Notes: generated by a model not told the origin, from the sequence alone. A stretch of DNA of 64,000 nucleotides from Diphasiastrum complanatum (GCA_029204225.1 CM055102.1:10241456-10305455), one strand, 5' to 3'; numbered from the stretch's first letter, positions 21,728 to 36,990 are shown. Made by a program: numbers and translations.

Positions 21728-22229
21728 TATTGCACTTAGATGAGTCTGGATCGCAAAAATGACTACAAAAATGGAAAATTCACTGCAAAATTGATGAATG
21801 GTGTCTCTAACTACTTTTCAATCCGAGCTATGGATAGAAAGTTAGGCCAATTTGAAGTATTTGGCCTCAAAATGGCTCAAAACTGCGCTTGAAAAATGGC
21901 AATTATTACTAAACCGCCATTTTTGACTTTGTCTCATCCCATGATGCGTATGTGTGTAAAGCCAAGTTCATGTAAATGGCAAGGATAAAAACGTCAGATC
22001 TACAAAACAGTCATGTTCTCCATGCCCAAGTATCACTCTATTTTTTGCCTTCCTGCAAAAAACACCAGTGGACAGGGCCTTTAGGAAGAATGGGCCAGTC
22101 CCAGAAATTAGGGACACCTGTGGGTGAGGCTAATCAAAGCCCAAAATCAGACTCTCACGATGTGTTGTGGGACCGCCACCAGTTTTGGTGGGGCATATTG
22201 TTGGAGGATTTGTGGATCCCAAGGCAAAC

Positions 22230-24921
<2,692 letters not shown>

Positions 24922-25053
24922 GAGTAAGGAGACCTTGGAAGATGGAATACAGAAAAGCAAGAGAGTAAATTGAAGTGAGTCAGTAAAAGGAGACCTTGGA
25001 AGATGGAATACAGAAAAACAAGATAGAGTAAATTGAAGTGAGTCAGGAAAAGG
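24922..25053. repeat. 61-bp tandem duplication upstream of GID1
   Basis: GGAGACCTTGGAAGATGG recurs at 24,928 and 24,989; the units continue through TTGAAGTGAGTCAG. It lies about 0.9 kb upstream of the GID1 start codon. No function is apparent. Confidence 0.9.
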
Positions 25054-25943
25054 ACACATATAGCTGTGGAAACAGAGCCTTAAAAACAGCCAAGGTGGGA
25101 TCCTAGCACATATATTCTCGCCCACTACAGACGGTACGTTATGCCAGGAAAAATAATGGTTGTCTTTTTGGTCTGCAGGCGTGGGATCCACCTGCTCTCG
25201 TCCTTGGCATATCGATCTTAGGTGGGCAGATTGCAGATGGGAAGAAGAATCATCAGGGAGAGCGATGGAAATGGATCATAGACTTATAGTCTGTAGCACG
25301 AGAGAGGCGGCGGATAGAGAGTTTTGTCCTTAGGATCGTTTCTCATGAATGTTAGAGCCAGCTGCAGCTTGTCGTGGACTGATCTTCATCGTTCGATCGT
25401 TGAAGTTTCTTCTCACATGTGTACAATGGCAATTGTGCCAGAGGCTTTGTGGGTTTGTAGATTCACTCTTCAAAGCCGGCTTATAGTTAGCTTGGTAGTT
25501 GTTCTCGCTTGAGAGTTCTGAGAATCTGCAAAATTATTTCGTCTGCATGGTAGCATGCATGATCGTGTGCTAGAGGCTGCCAGAGCCCCAGAACAGCGAG
25601 CGTAGGCTCAGAAGTAGAAAGAATTTGGATGATCTCAGTACAGCAGTTGCACAGTGCAAGTGTTTTTCTGAGTATTTCGATCATCTATCTGTTCTGAATT
25701 TGGATGAGCCTCAGAGGGTGAGAAAATATAGCTGCAAACGGAAGCCGAATCTGCTTGGAAGCTTAATATCCGCGACATTTATAGACACCTAATTGCTGTT
25801 ATGTGCTCCAAACTTTTTTGAAAGGGAGTTTGTGTAGGGCTACGAACTATGACAATTGTAGTTCTTTCGATCAAGCTCTGCGAGAGATAGGGTTTTCAGC
25901 TGTACCATCTCCTCCGGATCTAATATTAGAATAAACGAATCCA

Positions 25944-27211
25944 ATGGACTCCAGTAATGATGAGATGCAACTTCAGAAAGCCAAGGTAAGTTCTTCTCAC
26001 ATCTACCAAATCAAGGAAATTTTCTTGATCGAGGAGAAATTTTGAGATCCGATATGGCATCTTGGTCGTTTCTTGAAGCTTCCAATGGTAGATTCACTAA
26101 CTAGAAAGCTGAAACTATGTAGCCTTACTGATGGTTTTTATTGAATCTGATTGATGATTTGGCTATACCCTGCGTCTTCCGCGTCTGATTTTCGTTTATA
26201 TATTGCATCCTACAGTCGGTTGTGCCTCTCAACACATGGATTTTGATATCCAACCTCAAGCTCGCCTACAACATCACTCGTCGACCAGACGGAACCTTTA
26301 ATCGGCACTTAGCAGAGTTCTTAGATCGTAAAGTTGGAGCTAACATCTCCCCAGTCGATGGCGTCTCCACCATGGACGTAAACATAGATCGGATCGCTGG
26401 TGTGTGGGTGCGCATATTCGTTCCAGTCAGCTCTCAGAGCGACGAGACAAGGGAAGAGAAAATCCCCGTCTTTCTCTACTTCCACGGCGGAAGCTTTGTG
26501 CACTCATCCGCCAATAGCGCAATCTATGACGCTGTCTGCAGAAGCTTTGCAAAACTGTGCAGTGCAGTGGTCGTATCTGTGAACTTCCGCAGGTCCCCCG
26601 AGCATCGCTATCCAGTGGCATATGAGGACGGTTTCACTGTTCTGAAGTGGATTCAGTTGCAAGCACTAACGGGTTTGGGCAATGCTTGGCTTCCATCTAA
26701 CGCTGACCTCTCTCACTGCTATCTCATCGGAGACAGTTCCGGAGCAAACATTGTCCACCATGTGGGGGTCACCGCGGCCACTGCAGATCTAAGCCCGGTT
26801 TGCATTCGTGGCCATATCTTGATGATGCCCATGTTTGGAGGAATGAAGCGAACTCCAGCTGAGATCCGACTAGACGGTCAATACTTCGTGACACTCAAAG
26901 ATCGAGATTATTATTGGCAGTCGTTTCTGCCCGACGGTGCAGACAGAGATCATCCAGCCTGCAACATCTTCGGACCTTACTCCGAAGATTTGAGTAACGT
27001 CCCCTTACCGCCATCGCTAGTCATGATTGCCGATTTGGATCTGTTGCAGGATTGGCAGATGGAGTACGTGCAAGGCATGCGAGATAGTGGGAAAAAGATA
27101 GAACTGGTTGTGCTGGAGCATGCCACTGTAGGATTCTTCATATTCCCAAACACAGAACACTTCCACAGGGTGATAGATGCGATCTCTTCGTTCATCAGAA
27201 CTCCGATCTGA
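25944..27211 (+). CDS. GID1: GID1 gibberellin receptor (two exons)
   Basis: Join 25,944-25,985 and 26,216-27,211; the 230-bp intron has GTAAGT and TACAG ends. The product is 345 aa, the usual GID1 length. The N-terminal lid reads VVPLNTWILISNLKLAYN and RRPDGTFNR, followed by an alpha/beta-hydrolase core with HGGSF (104-108), GDSSG (186-190, Ser188) and DLDLLQDW (Asp289). The catalytic His of true carboxylesterases is Val319 in ATVGFF, the mark of GID1 receptors, which bind bioactive gibberellin and recruit DELLA proteins in the nucleus rather than hydrolyse esters. The ATG was chosen because exon 1 supplies the short variable N-terminus and its splice site is in phase; the conserved intron just before VVPLNTW supports this. 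No stop or frameshift is seen. Confidence 0.96.
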
Positions 27212-29024
27212 TTGTAATCCTTTCCAGAGTACCCATGAACTTGTATTATGAGCGAGAATCATTGCTTCTGACTTTACTAACAGCACGTGAGCTGAATTCT
27301 GCATTGGTTCAATCAAAGATCAAGATCAGATTGTGATGCAACAGATGAAATTACTAGTATTTTCCTGTTTTGGATGAAAGTCTTTCCTTTTGTTGATTTT
27401 GTAAAAGGTGGATCTACTGGGACTAGTAAGGAAAGAGTTCATGCAATTCCAATGTGGGTTTTTAATTGTCAGCATTGTTATTCATTATATTCGTTTGTTT
27501 CCTTTAGGGCAATGGGTAGTCCATTACTTATGATGACTTATCATGTATTGGGGAATGGTCTTTTTTTCTTTGCATATGCTAAAACTGCTGTAAAATTATG
27601 AAGGGGTGGTTTAGGTCCAGCCATAACATAACCTCTGTTGAACCAAGTGTAAAGGTTACTAAGAAGATGATTTCATAATATGCCAAGAAAGTAAGTGAGG
27701 TCATTTTCGCTTTCCATAATATGTCGTCCAAAATTTTAAGACCATTTTATGTCCACACATGCCAGCAAACATAGATGGAAGGCATAGTTTTCAGAGAAGT
27801 TAAGATCTTTTCATTGCTTAATGCTCTTCAAGAAGAAAAATCTTCCGAACAAATTTTTTCTCATGATAAATATTCGCCCTCGCCCTCACCCAATTACAAA
27901 ATTAAATCATACTTCAATAATCTCTTACAATTCTCTCATATGTTGAAAGCAACCAATTTGATGGTCTTTTTGCATATATCATGGATTTTTGTTTATGTGT
28001 TCATAAATGTGAACCACTCTAAAAACATCATAATTGTTTTAAGTATGAAAGCATTTGACACAAGATAGTTCATTTAACATCATAACTATACAAAGTATGA
28101 AAGCATTTGACACAAGAAAGTTCATTCTAACATTCCTTCAAGGCTATTCAATAATTATTTTATTGGTTTCCTATTTGTAGACAGAAGCCTTAGGTGGGAA
28201 AGTACCACTTGTTTAGATTTGGATTGATTTTTATTTTTTTGTATATCGTTGTTACTACAAGGAGAGCTGCATTTTTTGAACAAACAATTGTGCCAATCCC
28301 AACCCAATCTTACTACCTATTCGTAATCATAGTAAATTTAGAAATATAACTTGCATATACTATTGTTATTTTGCAACATTGATCAAGTTGTAGTATTAGA
28401 CTAATGATTTGAGAATTTAAATCTTGGACTAGGGTCCATATTGCTACTTGTTATGATACAAAGACCATTTGTGTTGGGCTCAGAGCCACTATTTGTTTAA
28501 GCATTTGAAAATAAGGAAATCCTCATGTGTTTTTAATTCTTGGGAGATGCTCTTAGATTGTAGTTGGTCACTATCCTAACTCTAATCAGGGTCCATAAGA
28601 ATATAAATAGACTAATGAGACTCATTTTTTGGCATACTTAAGCTCCAAATATCCTATAGAAGACTTGCTAGAAACAAGAAGTTGTTTCAAATATGATAAA
28701 TGCAAGTATTTTATTCATAGAAATTGCTAAAATATCTTTTGGTGATAAGAACCAAAAACGTGGATATGAAAATATCAGATTTGATCAGCAAAGAATATGC
28801 TCTCTATGCTCCAAACTATCCTAGCTCTATTCTCCAATCCATGACTCACAGGGGGGACACATGTTAATAAGTGGAGATTGAAACTGGGGTTGGAAGTCAG
28901 GACACATGCCCAACATTCCTACAAGTTCAGATACATGGCTCACTTAGCCTTCATCATTTTACTCATTAATAGGTCCATGGGGCCCAAGTATTTGGAGGTA
29001 GAAAGTCAATGGTTATTTTACATA
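27212..29024. other. GID1 3' flank and intergenic DNA
   Basis: The GID1 3' UTR presumably lies within the first few hundred bases. The rest is AT-rich with no supported gene. A short direct repeat (TATGAAAGCATTTGACACAAGA) occurs at about 28,044 and 28,097. Confidence 0.5.
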
Positions 29025-29260
29025 TGTTAAATTTGTTAATATTATTATCTTAATTTTGTAGTTTGGACTACGTAATATGTTAGTAACATTAGCGCGTGAA
29101 TTGGACTATTATTAACTCACTAGGATTTAGGGATTTATTTTATCATTCCACTATCTAGGAATTGAATGTGTGGTCTTCCTCTTTTGGTGGCTATGCTGCG
29201 TTGTGCGTCTACTTTCTATTGCAATGTGTGTAGGCTTTGTTGACATGGTATCAAAGGCGC
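29025..29260 (+). repeat. Orphan copia-type 5' LTR with primer-binding site
   Basis: A 221-bp LTR-like segment (29,025-29,245) starts TGTTAA and ends TTGACA. It is followed directly by TGGTATCAAAGGCGC (29,246-29,260), close to the plant tRNA-iMet primer-binding site. Short leader-like sequence follows to about 29,640, but no gag or second LTR is recognisable. A very short LTR would also suit a TRIM-type non-autonomous element. Confidence 0.6.
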
Positions 29261-30180
29261 TCTTTCTATCCAAAGTGCCTATGCCTACTTAGTGAATTCC
29301 ACTTGTGAGAACTCCGTGAGATAGTTCTTCACATGTGGTGAAAGACTAGGAGAAGCAAATTAGTAAGGAAGTCCTGGCAATTTGACCTACAACATTAAAA
29401 AGAAGTGAAATAAGTGAATTGTGGAGATTTGAGTGACCAAAGTTTTCGAAAATAGTGACACGGCAAGTCTCTAGGGAGAAAATGCTTAGTGCATGCTCAA
29501 TACTTAGTGGAATGGTACCAAAATCATCAACAAGTTGCCAATAACATTGCTAGGCTGACCATAGCTTCAGACGACACACAAAACCATCTAATAGAACTTG
29601 TAATTTTTATAGTTATTTGGAAAAAATGTTGAATTTGCATTATCTGTTGACTCAAAGACCTCTTTTTTTTTTTTTTTTTTTGACATCAATGCACCACCAC
29701 ACCAATCACACATAGCGACATTTATGACTATTTTAGTGACAGATATGAGCTACATATTTACAATTTTACAGGTGTGGCTTTAGTTTTCATTTGAGAAGAA
29801 GGCATCGCCTCTACGAATGCCTTCAGCTTCCTCATCGTCATCACCACCGCCACTGCCGCCAGCTGTTCCCGCCGCCGTCCCCTCGGCTTGGTTATCCACG
29901 CAAGTTCTTGATCAATCTTCTCCTCTTGCACTTCATCAATCTGCACACACAATCGCGAGGATGGCTGAGTACTACGGTGACGTTGTACATTGCAGGCAAC
30001 TCATTGGCAAGACGTAAATTTTTTTTTTTCTCAAAAAAAAAAAAATACAAGCCCCTCCCCGCTCGCTCCCATCTGCCCAAAAACGATTAAAATGAATTTT
30101 CCTCCCCCTACATATATACCCCCTCCTCGGAATTAATTATTGCAGGGGGTATTTCTACCTGCCCCCTTGGGCTTAAAAAT

Positions 30181-32560
30181 ATGAAAAAGGTACCATTAAT
30201 TTTTTTTTGCAAAAAACCTACCCACTACCCATGCCTAGACATGGCAATGAAAATCAAGGTTATTGTGGAATTGCCACCGCCAACAACAATTCGTGGAGAG
30301 ATACCATTAAACGAGCTTGAAAGAGCAAACAATTTGTATATTTTACAAGAGAACCCTCTCTTGCTTTCTCAAGCATATGTGAGTGTGTTTATGTATATAT
30401 GATTAAGAGATCCTTATACCACAACTTGATGGTTTCGAGATTTGGGCAGAGTAGGATACAAACCTGAGAGCAGATTATGCCAAGGCTTCCAAAAAACTTT
30501 GGCAACGAGCCAAAAGTAGGCTACTGTTACCAAAGTAAACCTTCAAAGCTAAAGTAACATCGAAAGAACAGATTGAATCACATAAAAAGGTGTTGGACAT
30601 AGGCTCCTGAGCTAGACAAACTTCAGGATCAACTGAAGTCCTTCAATTCCAGGTCATCCAACTCTCCTAGTAGAGATTTGCCTTCTATGAAGGATGATCT
30701 AAAGGTTCAAAGAAAAAGAATACAAGCTGCTCAAGCTATGCTTGACCACATGATTTCCAGTGATGTTTACTATCCTACCTCTCTTGGTGGTTGTTGAGTA
30801 TGGTAGTTGTCATGCACAAACATTTGACATTCATTTGTTATGAATGTCATTGAAAGCTTTTGTCCATTGTGGAGATGTTAAGAATTAACAAACATAGCAA
30901 CGTTTGTTGATATGTACATGTAGCGACATTTCATTGTTCTAGAAGCTTAAAGTGCTTTCAGTTGAAAAAAATATTATCCCTTCATACCATTGCTTGATAA
31001 TTTAGGTTCAAATTTTGGGAGTGCACATTCTTCGTCAAAATACTCCGTTTTTCACTACTATACTATGAATTTTCTACTTATACAAACATGTTTTTGTTAA
31101 CTTTACTTCTTGCAACTTATAAATTTTGGGGTTGTTGATTGACATCATTTGTTAATGATCATGGTTTTTATGGTTAGAAATGTATTTTTTGCCATGGATG
31201 TAGAAATGGTTTTGTTAGATGATCGACCATGTCGGCCACCAGAGGCACCTCCTCTAGATCACAAGAAAGGTCTAGCATTGGCTCGCAAAGCCCAACAAGT
31301 AATTAAGTTCACTTTATTTTCAAATTATAGTTTCTCATTTTTTATATCTATCCTCAATGTTTTAAAGAGAAAAATTGATGTTGATATTCCTAATTTCTAT
31401 GAATGGTATTTATGCAGTATCTTCTTCGGAGAGATTTCAGAAATGCCCCTATCCATGGGCGTGGATGTGGATCACAAGGCATTGGGAGGATGTCAAATGT
31501 TCCTGTTTCTTGTGAGCCAACCACTACCTCATCAGTAGTGCCATGACCTAGTACTCATAATCATTCGGCGCCTGCTCCTTCACATGATGCAGGTCTAGTT
31601 AACGTTATTATATCCACTATTTTTATATGATGTGTTTGTGGCTCTCTTGTTATTCTCTTGCAATGTAGATTTATGTCACTAGTCAATATATAGATAGAGT
31701 AATGTTGTTAGTACTAAAAAGAATATGCAGGTTGAGTTTCATCTAGCACTTCAGGTAGTGATCGATCCAGACCACCTAATAGGTCTCCAACTGTGCCTTA
31801 CGAGACATAAAGATGATATCACATCTCTTTGGACGAGTACGATAAAATATTGTTCACCATGTTTGTTTGTATCTTTTATTTGTTTGCATTATAAGTAGTT
31901 CTAGTTTTTTCTAGATTTCCATTACATACAATCTTTTGAATTTGAAGATGCTTGCTACCTTCTAATTGCAAGCCATATTTGAGTGCTCGAATATATGACA
32001 CTAATGATATTTTTTCTTTTGATTTATGTAGCCGGATCCATGGGATGAAAAAATCCCTTGTAATTGTGCTGATTGCAAAGGATTTAAATGCATAGTCAAT
32101 GATCACATGTGGAGGAGGCCTCCACCAATCCTGATCAAGCGCTTGCGGGTCCTTCAAACCCTATAAATGCTCAAGGGATTGAAGATCATGTCATGGTACG
32201 TACTTTGCTCAGTTCACCAGTTTGCTACAAACATTCTTGTTTTGCAAGTTTTATGGTAATTTATCTTATTGAAAAAGGATTATTGTTTGTTGTTGTATTT
32301 GCATGTAAGTGAACGTGATTCTGATCAGAATATTGTGCTTGATGTTACATCCAACGAACTACAACCATAGACAATTCATGTGGATCCGCCTATATTACCA
32401 GGTGACATGCAGGAATTGTTGACTTGTCCATCCACACCTTCAGAATCACCTAGTGGCTGGCTAAAAAGCATTGGAGCTTATCTAGATTTTGGATCATCAT
32501 TAGCATTGGATGAAGATTTGGTGGACGATGTTGACGAGGTCATAGTCTGGCCATAGTAAA
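30181..32560 (+). pseudogene. Eroded multi-exon coding region upstream of a SET-like domain
   Basis: Successive exon-like open stretches lie on one strand. 30,240-30,375 (MKIKVIVELPPPTTIRG) ends at a GTGAGT donor. 30,606-30,797 reads LDKLQDQLKSFNSRSS and KVQRKRIQAAQAMLDHM. 31,195-31,300 ends KGLALARKAQQ, and about 31,417-31,550 after an ATGCAG acceptor reads RRDFRNAPIHGRG. About 32,032-32,200 reads PCNCADCKGFKCI, a Cys-pair motif, and about 32,330-32,560 is acidic. Several carry in-frame stops or frame changes. The family is not recognised. It may be one decayed gene or transposon-borne. Confidence 0.35.
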
Positions 32561-32836
32561 TGATGTTGATGTTGTTGAAGATTTTCCTTTGGGGTTATTT
32601 GAAAATGTGATGGAATCACCCATTGAGAGAAATCTTTTTCCATTGATACTATGGACCGCCCTCTTGTAGATAGAACACGTCATCGAAGACAAATCAGAGC
32701 ACTAAATAAAAAGGTTAAAACTTTGCTTATTCGTGATGTGAGTGTCATTATTTTGGACCAAATACTTGACACCACCGGATATTGTCCCACCACACCTATT
32801 TGCCATCCAAAAACCATTCAACCATGTACGATTTGA

Positions 32837-33405
32837 ATGTTGGCCAGAGTCCTTGCTTTCCCTAAAGTAGGTGATACATTTCAATATTGGAATCGAACCT
32901 ATCAGCTCTTGCCTATCTTACGATTTCCAGACTGCCTAAGTTTGTATATCCACACTCATGTGGATGTGCCTCTAGGTAGTTATGTCACACTCATGGTGTA
33001 TAGAGGCCCTGAGTACAATTGGGGTGATTGGCATGCTTTATGTGGACATTATTGGAGGATGCAAATATATGGCTTACATTCAAATGCATGCTCCACAAGA
33101 GAAAGAGAAGAGCAAGGCGAGTTGGTGGGACATGGAAAGTATACATACATTGATGGAAGGCCATTCGAATTTGGAAATATAGCAGAATATATTAATAGGT
33201 CTTATGGTTTTCCTAGTTTAACAAATTGTATTTTTGAAGAGCGTAACAATGGCATGGAAGAATGTTTTACTAGATTCGTTATGTGATGGTTTGTGCTTGT
33301 AAGTCATTGCAAGCTGGAGATGAATTATTCATTAGCTATGACTATTATCGTCCATTGCCATCTATTATATGCAGCAATAAACACATTTTCGCGACTAATT
33401 ATTAG
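32837..33405 (+). pseudogene. SET-like domain, frameshifted
   Basis: The frame 32,837-33,286 gives VPLGSYVTLMVYRGPEYN, then GHGKYTYIDGRPFEFGNIAE, YINRSYG and NCIFEERNNG. After a shift at 33,283-33,288 the chain continues ACKSLQAGDELFISYDYYRP to a stop at 33,403-33,405. The order of a YIDG strand, a GN..YIN segment, NC and AGDELFISYDY matches the C-terminal half of SET domains, which transfer methyl groups to lysine. No pre-SET or post-SET Cys cluster is seen. The assignment rests on motif order only and could be wrong. Confidence 0.45.
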
Positions 33406-33719
33406 AATAATTTACTGGTGAGAACACTGATTCTTATATAAGAAAATGACCGATACATTTACGAGAAAATTGATTTGCACTTGATTAAACAATAATGCTT
33501 AACCCATATATACTCTCACCTGATCACATCTTGCAAGATTCAGCACTATATACTGTGGCTTCAAAAACTAAGATGAAAAATATGCCTGGATCTGAACACA
33601 AGCCTAGCAAGCAAAGCCTCAAAGCATCAAATCAAAATTGGTGGGTCAATCATAATGGGCATTATCATGGAATGGGACGGTAAAAATTTGTAAAAAAACC
33701 ATAAGAATATACACTATGT

Positions 33720-34290
33720 GTCACCTAGCGATATTTTGCATTGTCCGTCGCCTGGCGACAATCGGGAATCATTGCCAAACCATCACTGTTAAAAATCCAT
33801 TCCTCGAGTTTTACAATCTGCAAATTAATTACAGCGTCACCCGACGATAGTTAACTCATGAAGACGTTTAATCGTCGCTCAAACGTCACTTAAACGTCGC
33901 TCTTCTTGTCCGTCGCCTTGGCGAAATTCAGAGGAATCGTCGCCAAACCGTCGTTGTAAAAAAACTATTCCTTGGGTTTTACAGTCTGCTAATTAATTAC
34001 AGCGTCACCCACCAGCGACAATTAAGAGAGGAGACGGTCACTTTTCTGTCCCTGAACGTTGCTCAGGTTGATCATCGCATGACGATGATACTAAAGTGTC
34101 GCTAATGCGTCATTTTCTCATAAATTTTTTTTGGTGCCAAACGTTGTGCGGTGACAGTAAGTATTTACTGTCGCTAGACGTTAGAAAAGCGTTATTCATC
34201 GCAAACTGCAATGTCGCAGAGCATCGGATACGTTATGTCGCACAACGACGATTAAGCTATCGCAAAGCGACGTTTAGTTGCGACAGATAT
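33720..34290. repeat. CGTCGC-rich tandem repeat region
   Basis: Two 165-bp-spaced units start TTGTCCGTCG at 33,741 and 33,906. They share GCCAAACC, TTACA-TCTGC and AATTAATTACAGCGTCACCC blocks. CGTCGC/GCGACG words go on to about 34,290. The base composition differs from the AT-rich flanks. No coding content. Confidence 0.8.
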
Positions 34291-34361
34291 ACTACTTACC
34301 ACTGTTTCACCTTCTTCCATTCTGATGGTGTTCAATCTTTACTTCAAGAACATGGATCAAG

Positions 34362-34656
34362 CTAGATTAGCAGTTTGAAATTGTGTTCTAAGAGCTTCCC
34401 AAGCTCTTCTGGCAATTGTCACATCACTAATATGGGTGATCACATGGTCTTTCACTGACACAATGTGTTGTGCTTTCTTATCCCATGCTCTCATATCAGC
34501 TAGAGCACTATTGGGCCGCTATTCGACACTAGACATGATGTCCCAAAGTTCCTTCTACATGAGGATGCTCTTCATTTTGAACTTCTAGATGTTATAATTG
34601 GAAGCCCCATCCAGTTTATTTGCTTCATCCAAAATAGCCTCATTTATGTTGGCCAT
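34362..34656 (-). pseudogene. Copia gag N-terminal relic
   Basis: Minus-strand ATG at 34,654-34,656 starts ANINEAILDEANKLDGASNY, then KFKMKSILM, KELWDIMSS and ARRAWEALRTQFQTAN, the UBN2-type copia gag. Three in-frame stops are present. It ends abruptly at about 34,362. Confidence 0.8.
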
Positions 34657-35084
34657 CTCCAAATTGTGTAAAAGACTTGTAGGCTAAAGAGAGTATACCG
34701 AGGCCAATGGTGATGTCAAAAAATAAAAAATAATGATCTATAATTTTTGGCTTACCAGGCCACCTGCCGCTTTATCGCCGATTTGGAAGCCAAGTTGGTT
34801 TTCTTTCCAAGAATGCTTCTAGAAGTTACTCCTACCTCGATGCTCCATGAAGGGGAAAAGTCAAATTTGGTGTGCACCGATCATTTTTTCCACGATAATC
34901 ACTCTCTTTTGGCATACCATACTTGAAGGTACAGTCGGAGTGCCCTTCGTTTGGAGGCTATAGCCTTTCGTTGGGACCAAAACGGACTAAGGAGGCCCAA
35001 ATTAGGAGTTTTTCCACCTTTTGAACTATTTCTTCAATCTAAAGAAATTTCTCTCTTCATAAACTTAAGGAACCAGCTTTTATT
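34657..35084. other. Junction DNA between copia relic and gypsy-3
   Basis: No coding motif or LTR edge is visible; it may include the copia 5' leader. Confidence 0.4.
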
Positions 35085-35600
35085 TCAAATTGAACGGTGC
35101 TTGGGGCATTGCAAAGTCCAAATGGCATTACCTTCTAAGAATAGGCTTCCCATTCAATGGCGAATGTTGCCTTGTGCTGATCTTCCGGCACTATTTATAC
35201 TTGATTGTAGCTGCTGAAGCCATCCAAAAAACTGTAAGCTTCTGCTCCTACTACTCGATCCAAAACACTTTTCGTGAAAGGTCAGGGAAAATGATTTTTC
35301 TTGGTAACTGCATTTCATGCCTTCAGATTACACAAATTCACATTTTGCCATTCTTCTTTGGTACTATGACTATTGGCGACACCCATTCTATATGCTCGAT
35401 TTCATTTACGACATCGAGCAGTTTTTGCAACTCTTGTTTAATCAGCTTCATGTAATTAGGATTGCAGCGGTAATATCGGCTCACCTTGGGGACTGCTCCA
35501 TCCACCAAGGGTATGGTATGTTGGATGCGGTATACCTTTCAGATCCTTGTATGGCCATGCAAGACAATTTCTATATTCCACCAACAAAGTGCATAGTCAT
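35085..35600 (-). pseudogene. Gypsy-3 RT N-terminal half
   Basis: Minus translation shows QELQKLLD, WVSPIVIVPKKNGKM, SVLDRVVGAEAYSFLDGFSS and VMPFGLCNAP with several stops and shifts. The FLDD active-site box is lost by truncation. Confidence 0.85.
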
Positions 35601-35619
35601 GTGAACTAAGTGAGTGTCA

Positions 35620-36031
35620 ATTGCTCTCCCACGTGAACAATCTTCTCATCTTCGGCTGGCTCAGCTAGATTCATAGGTTGTGTCCATGCAGGTCTTTCAA
35701 AGACTTGTTCCGCAGGCTCCTTATTCTGATCAGGTTCTCTTTATGCATGTGGCATCATAATTACTACGTCGTCTAAGGTATAGTTTTTGAAGGTGTCTGG
35801 CATCTTGTGAACTGACGTTCGTCAGGATTTCTCCTTCAACATGTTGATCTTAGCGCAACTCATAATCTTTGGGCTTTCAATCATCTGAGATGATGACACG
35901 ACATCTGGTTCCATCCAGATAGATTTCAAGGAGATCAATACTTTCTTTTTTTCAACGTATACCTCCTTGTTATCCTTCTTGGGAACTGGCCTGATATTTG
36001 CTTCGTGATTATGAATATCTATATCCATCAT
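35620..36031 (-). pseudogene. Gypsy-3 protease-RT linker
   Basis: The frame 35,822-36,031 (VEKKKVLISLKSIWMEPDVV) is homologous to the start of the gypsy-1 linker. Further text toward 35,620 matches EGPARTQPMNL with breaks. Confidence 0.7.
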
Positions 36032-36303
36032 AGCTATGGCTTCTTATGGTAGATTTCTTTGAGTGTTGTTTCATCTAGTTCTTCTTAGTCATAGGTGCCT
36101 TGGGTGGTTCCACCTTGGAAACTTTAGCTATTGGCGATTTTTGTGGATCCATGTGTTGCAGATGTTCATCTGTCAACTCAACTTCTTCGTCGAAGGAGAA
36201 GGCATGTTGCTAGGGCACCAAGTCATCTTCAACTTGCTCTGGTATGGGCTCTACTACTAATCATGCTACGTTGATCATGTTCACCCCATAAGTTATTGGC
36301 GTG

Positions 36304-36990
36304 TCAACCTTTTGGTGATGAGGTGCTCGGATTTGTATCTGAATCTGGTTGACACGCACGCCCAACCATATAATCAATTGTTGCTAAAGCGTCCGTCCAA
36401 CACATAATATCCGTTTGAGACTCATAATGACCTCCCTTGGCTTGCCTTGGGCGATCAATGGTGTGATATGTGGTGGAAAATTTGTCATCAGCCTTGGGTG
36501 TCATAGATTTCACCGCCCAAGTGGTTGGATCTACCTTTATAGCCTGTTTCCAATTCTCGAAGGTGAGTTTTTCAGTCCCCCAGTTGTGAACCACTTGCAT
36601 GACTCTCAACCAAGGTCTCCCTAGTAAAACTCGATAGGTAGAAGGAGACTCCAGAATTTCCATCACCACGAAGGTGATTATGAATTGCACTCCCGGTATC
36701 TTTACTAGGATGTCTTCAACTATACCTTTAGGTTTCACACAAGATTGATTCACTAATTTGATAGCAAACTATGTTGGTTTCAGTTCTTGCAATCCCCATT
36801 TCTGATATAAAGTAGTGGAGATCAAGTTGATGCTTGATCCTCCGTCTAACACTGGAGCTTTGTCCTCGTACCTCTTTTGTTTGATCGACATGGTGATGTT
36901 GTGTTGTTCACTCTCCCATGCTGCTCCAATATGGAGGACGTTGTTGGTTCCTTCGTAGCTCGCACAGTACAAGGGCTTCTTGGTAGTTTG
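36304..36990 (-). pseudogene. Gypsy-3 protease region
   Basis: The frame 36,769-36,972 holds the retropepsin-like box VLDGGSSINLIS, a D-G-G-S variant known in plant gypsy elements, then LYQKWGLQELKPT. A frame change leads to 36,304-36,753 with GRPWLRVMQVVHNWGTEKL. Needed for Gag-Pol maturation. Confidence 0.75.

Noticed and set aside
25944-27211. Ordinary carboxylesterase (CXE) instead of GID1
   Set aside because: The catalytic His is Val in TVGF, the N-terminal lid and VVPLNTW motif are present, and length and intron position fit GID1.
27775-28068. 97-codon ORF downstream of GID1
   Set aside because: Low-complexity AT-rich text without any recognisable motif or conserved feel.
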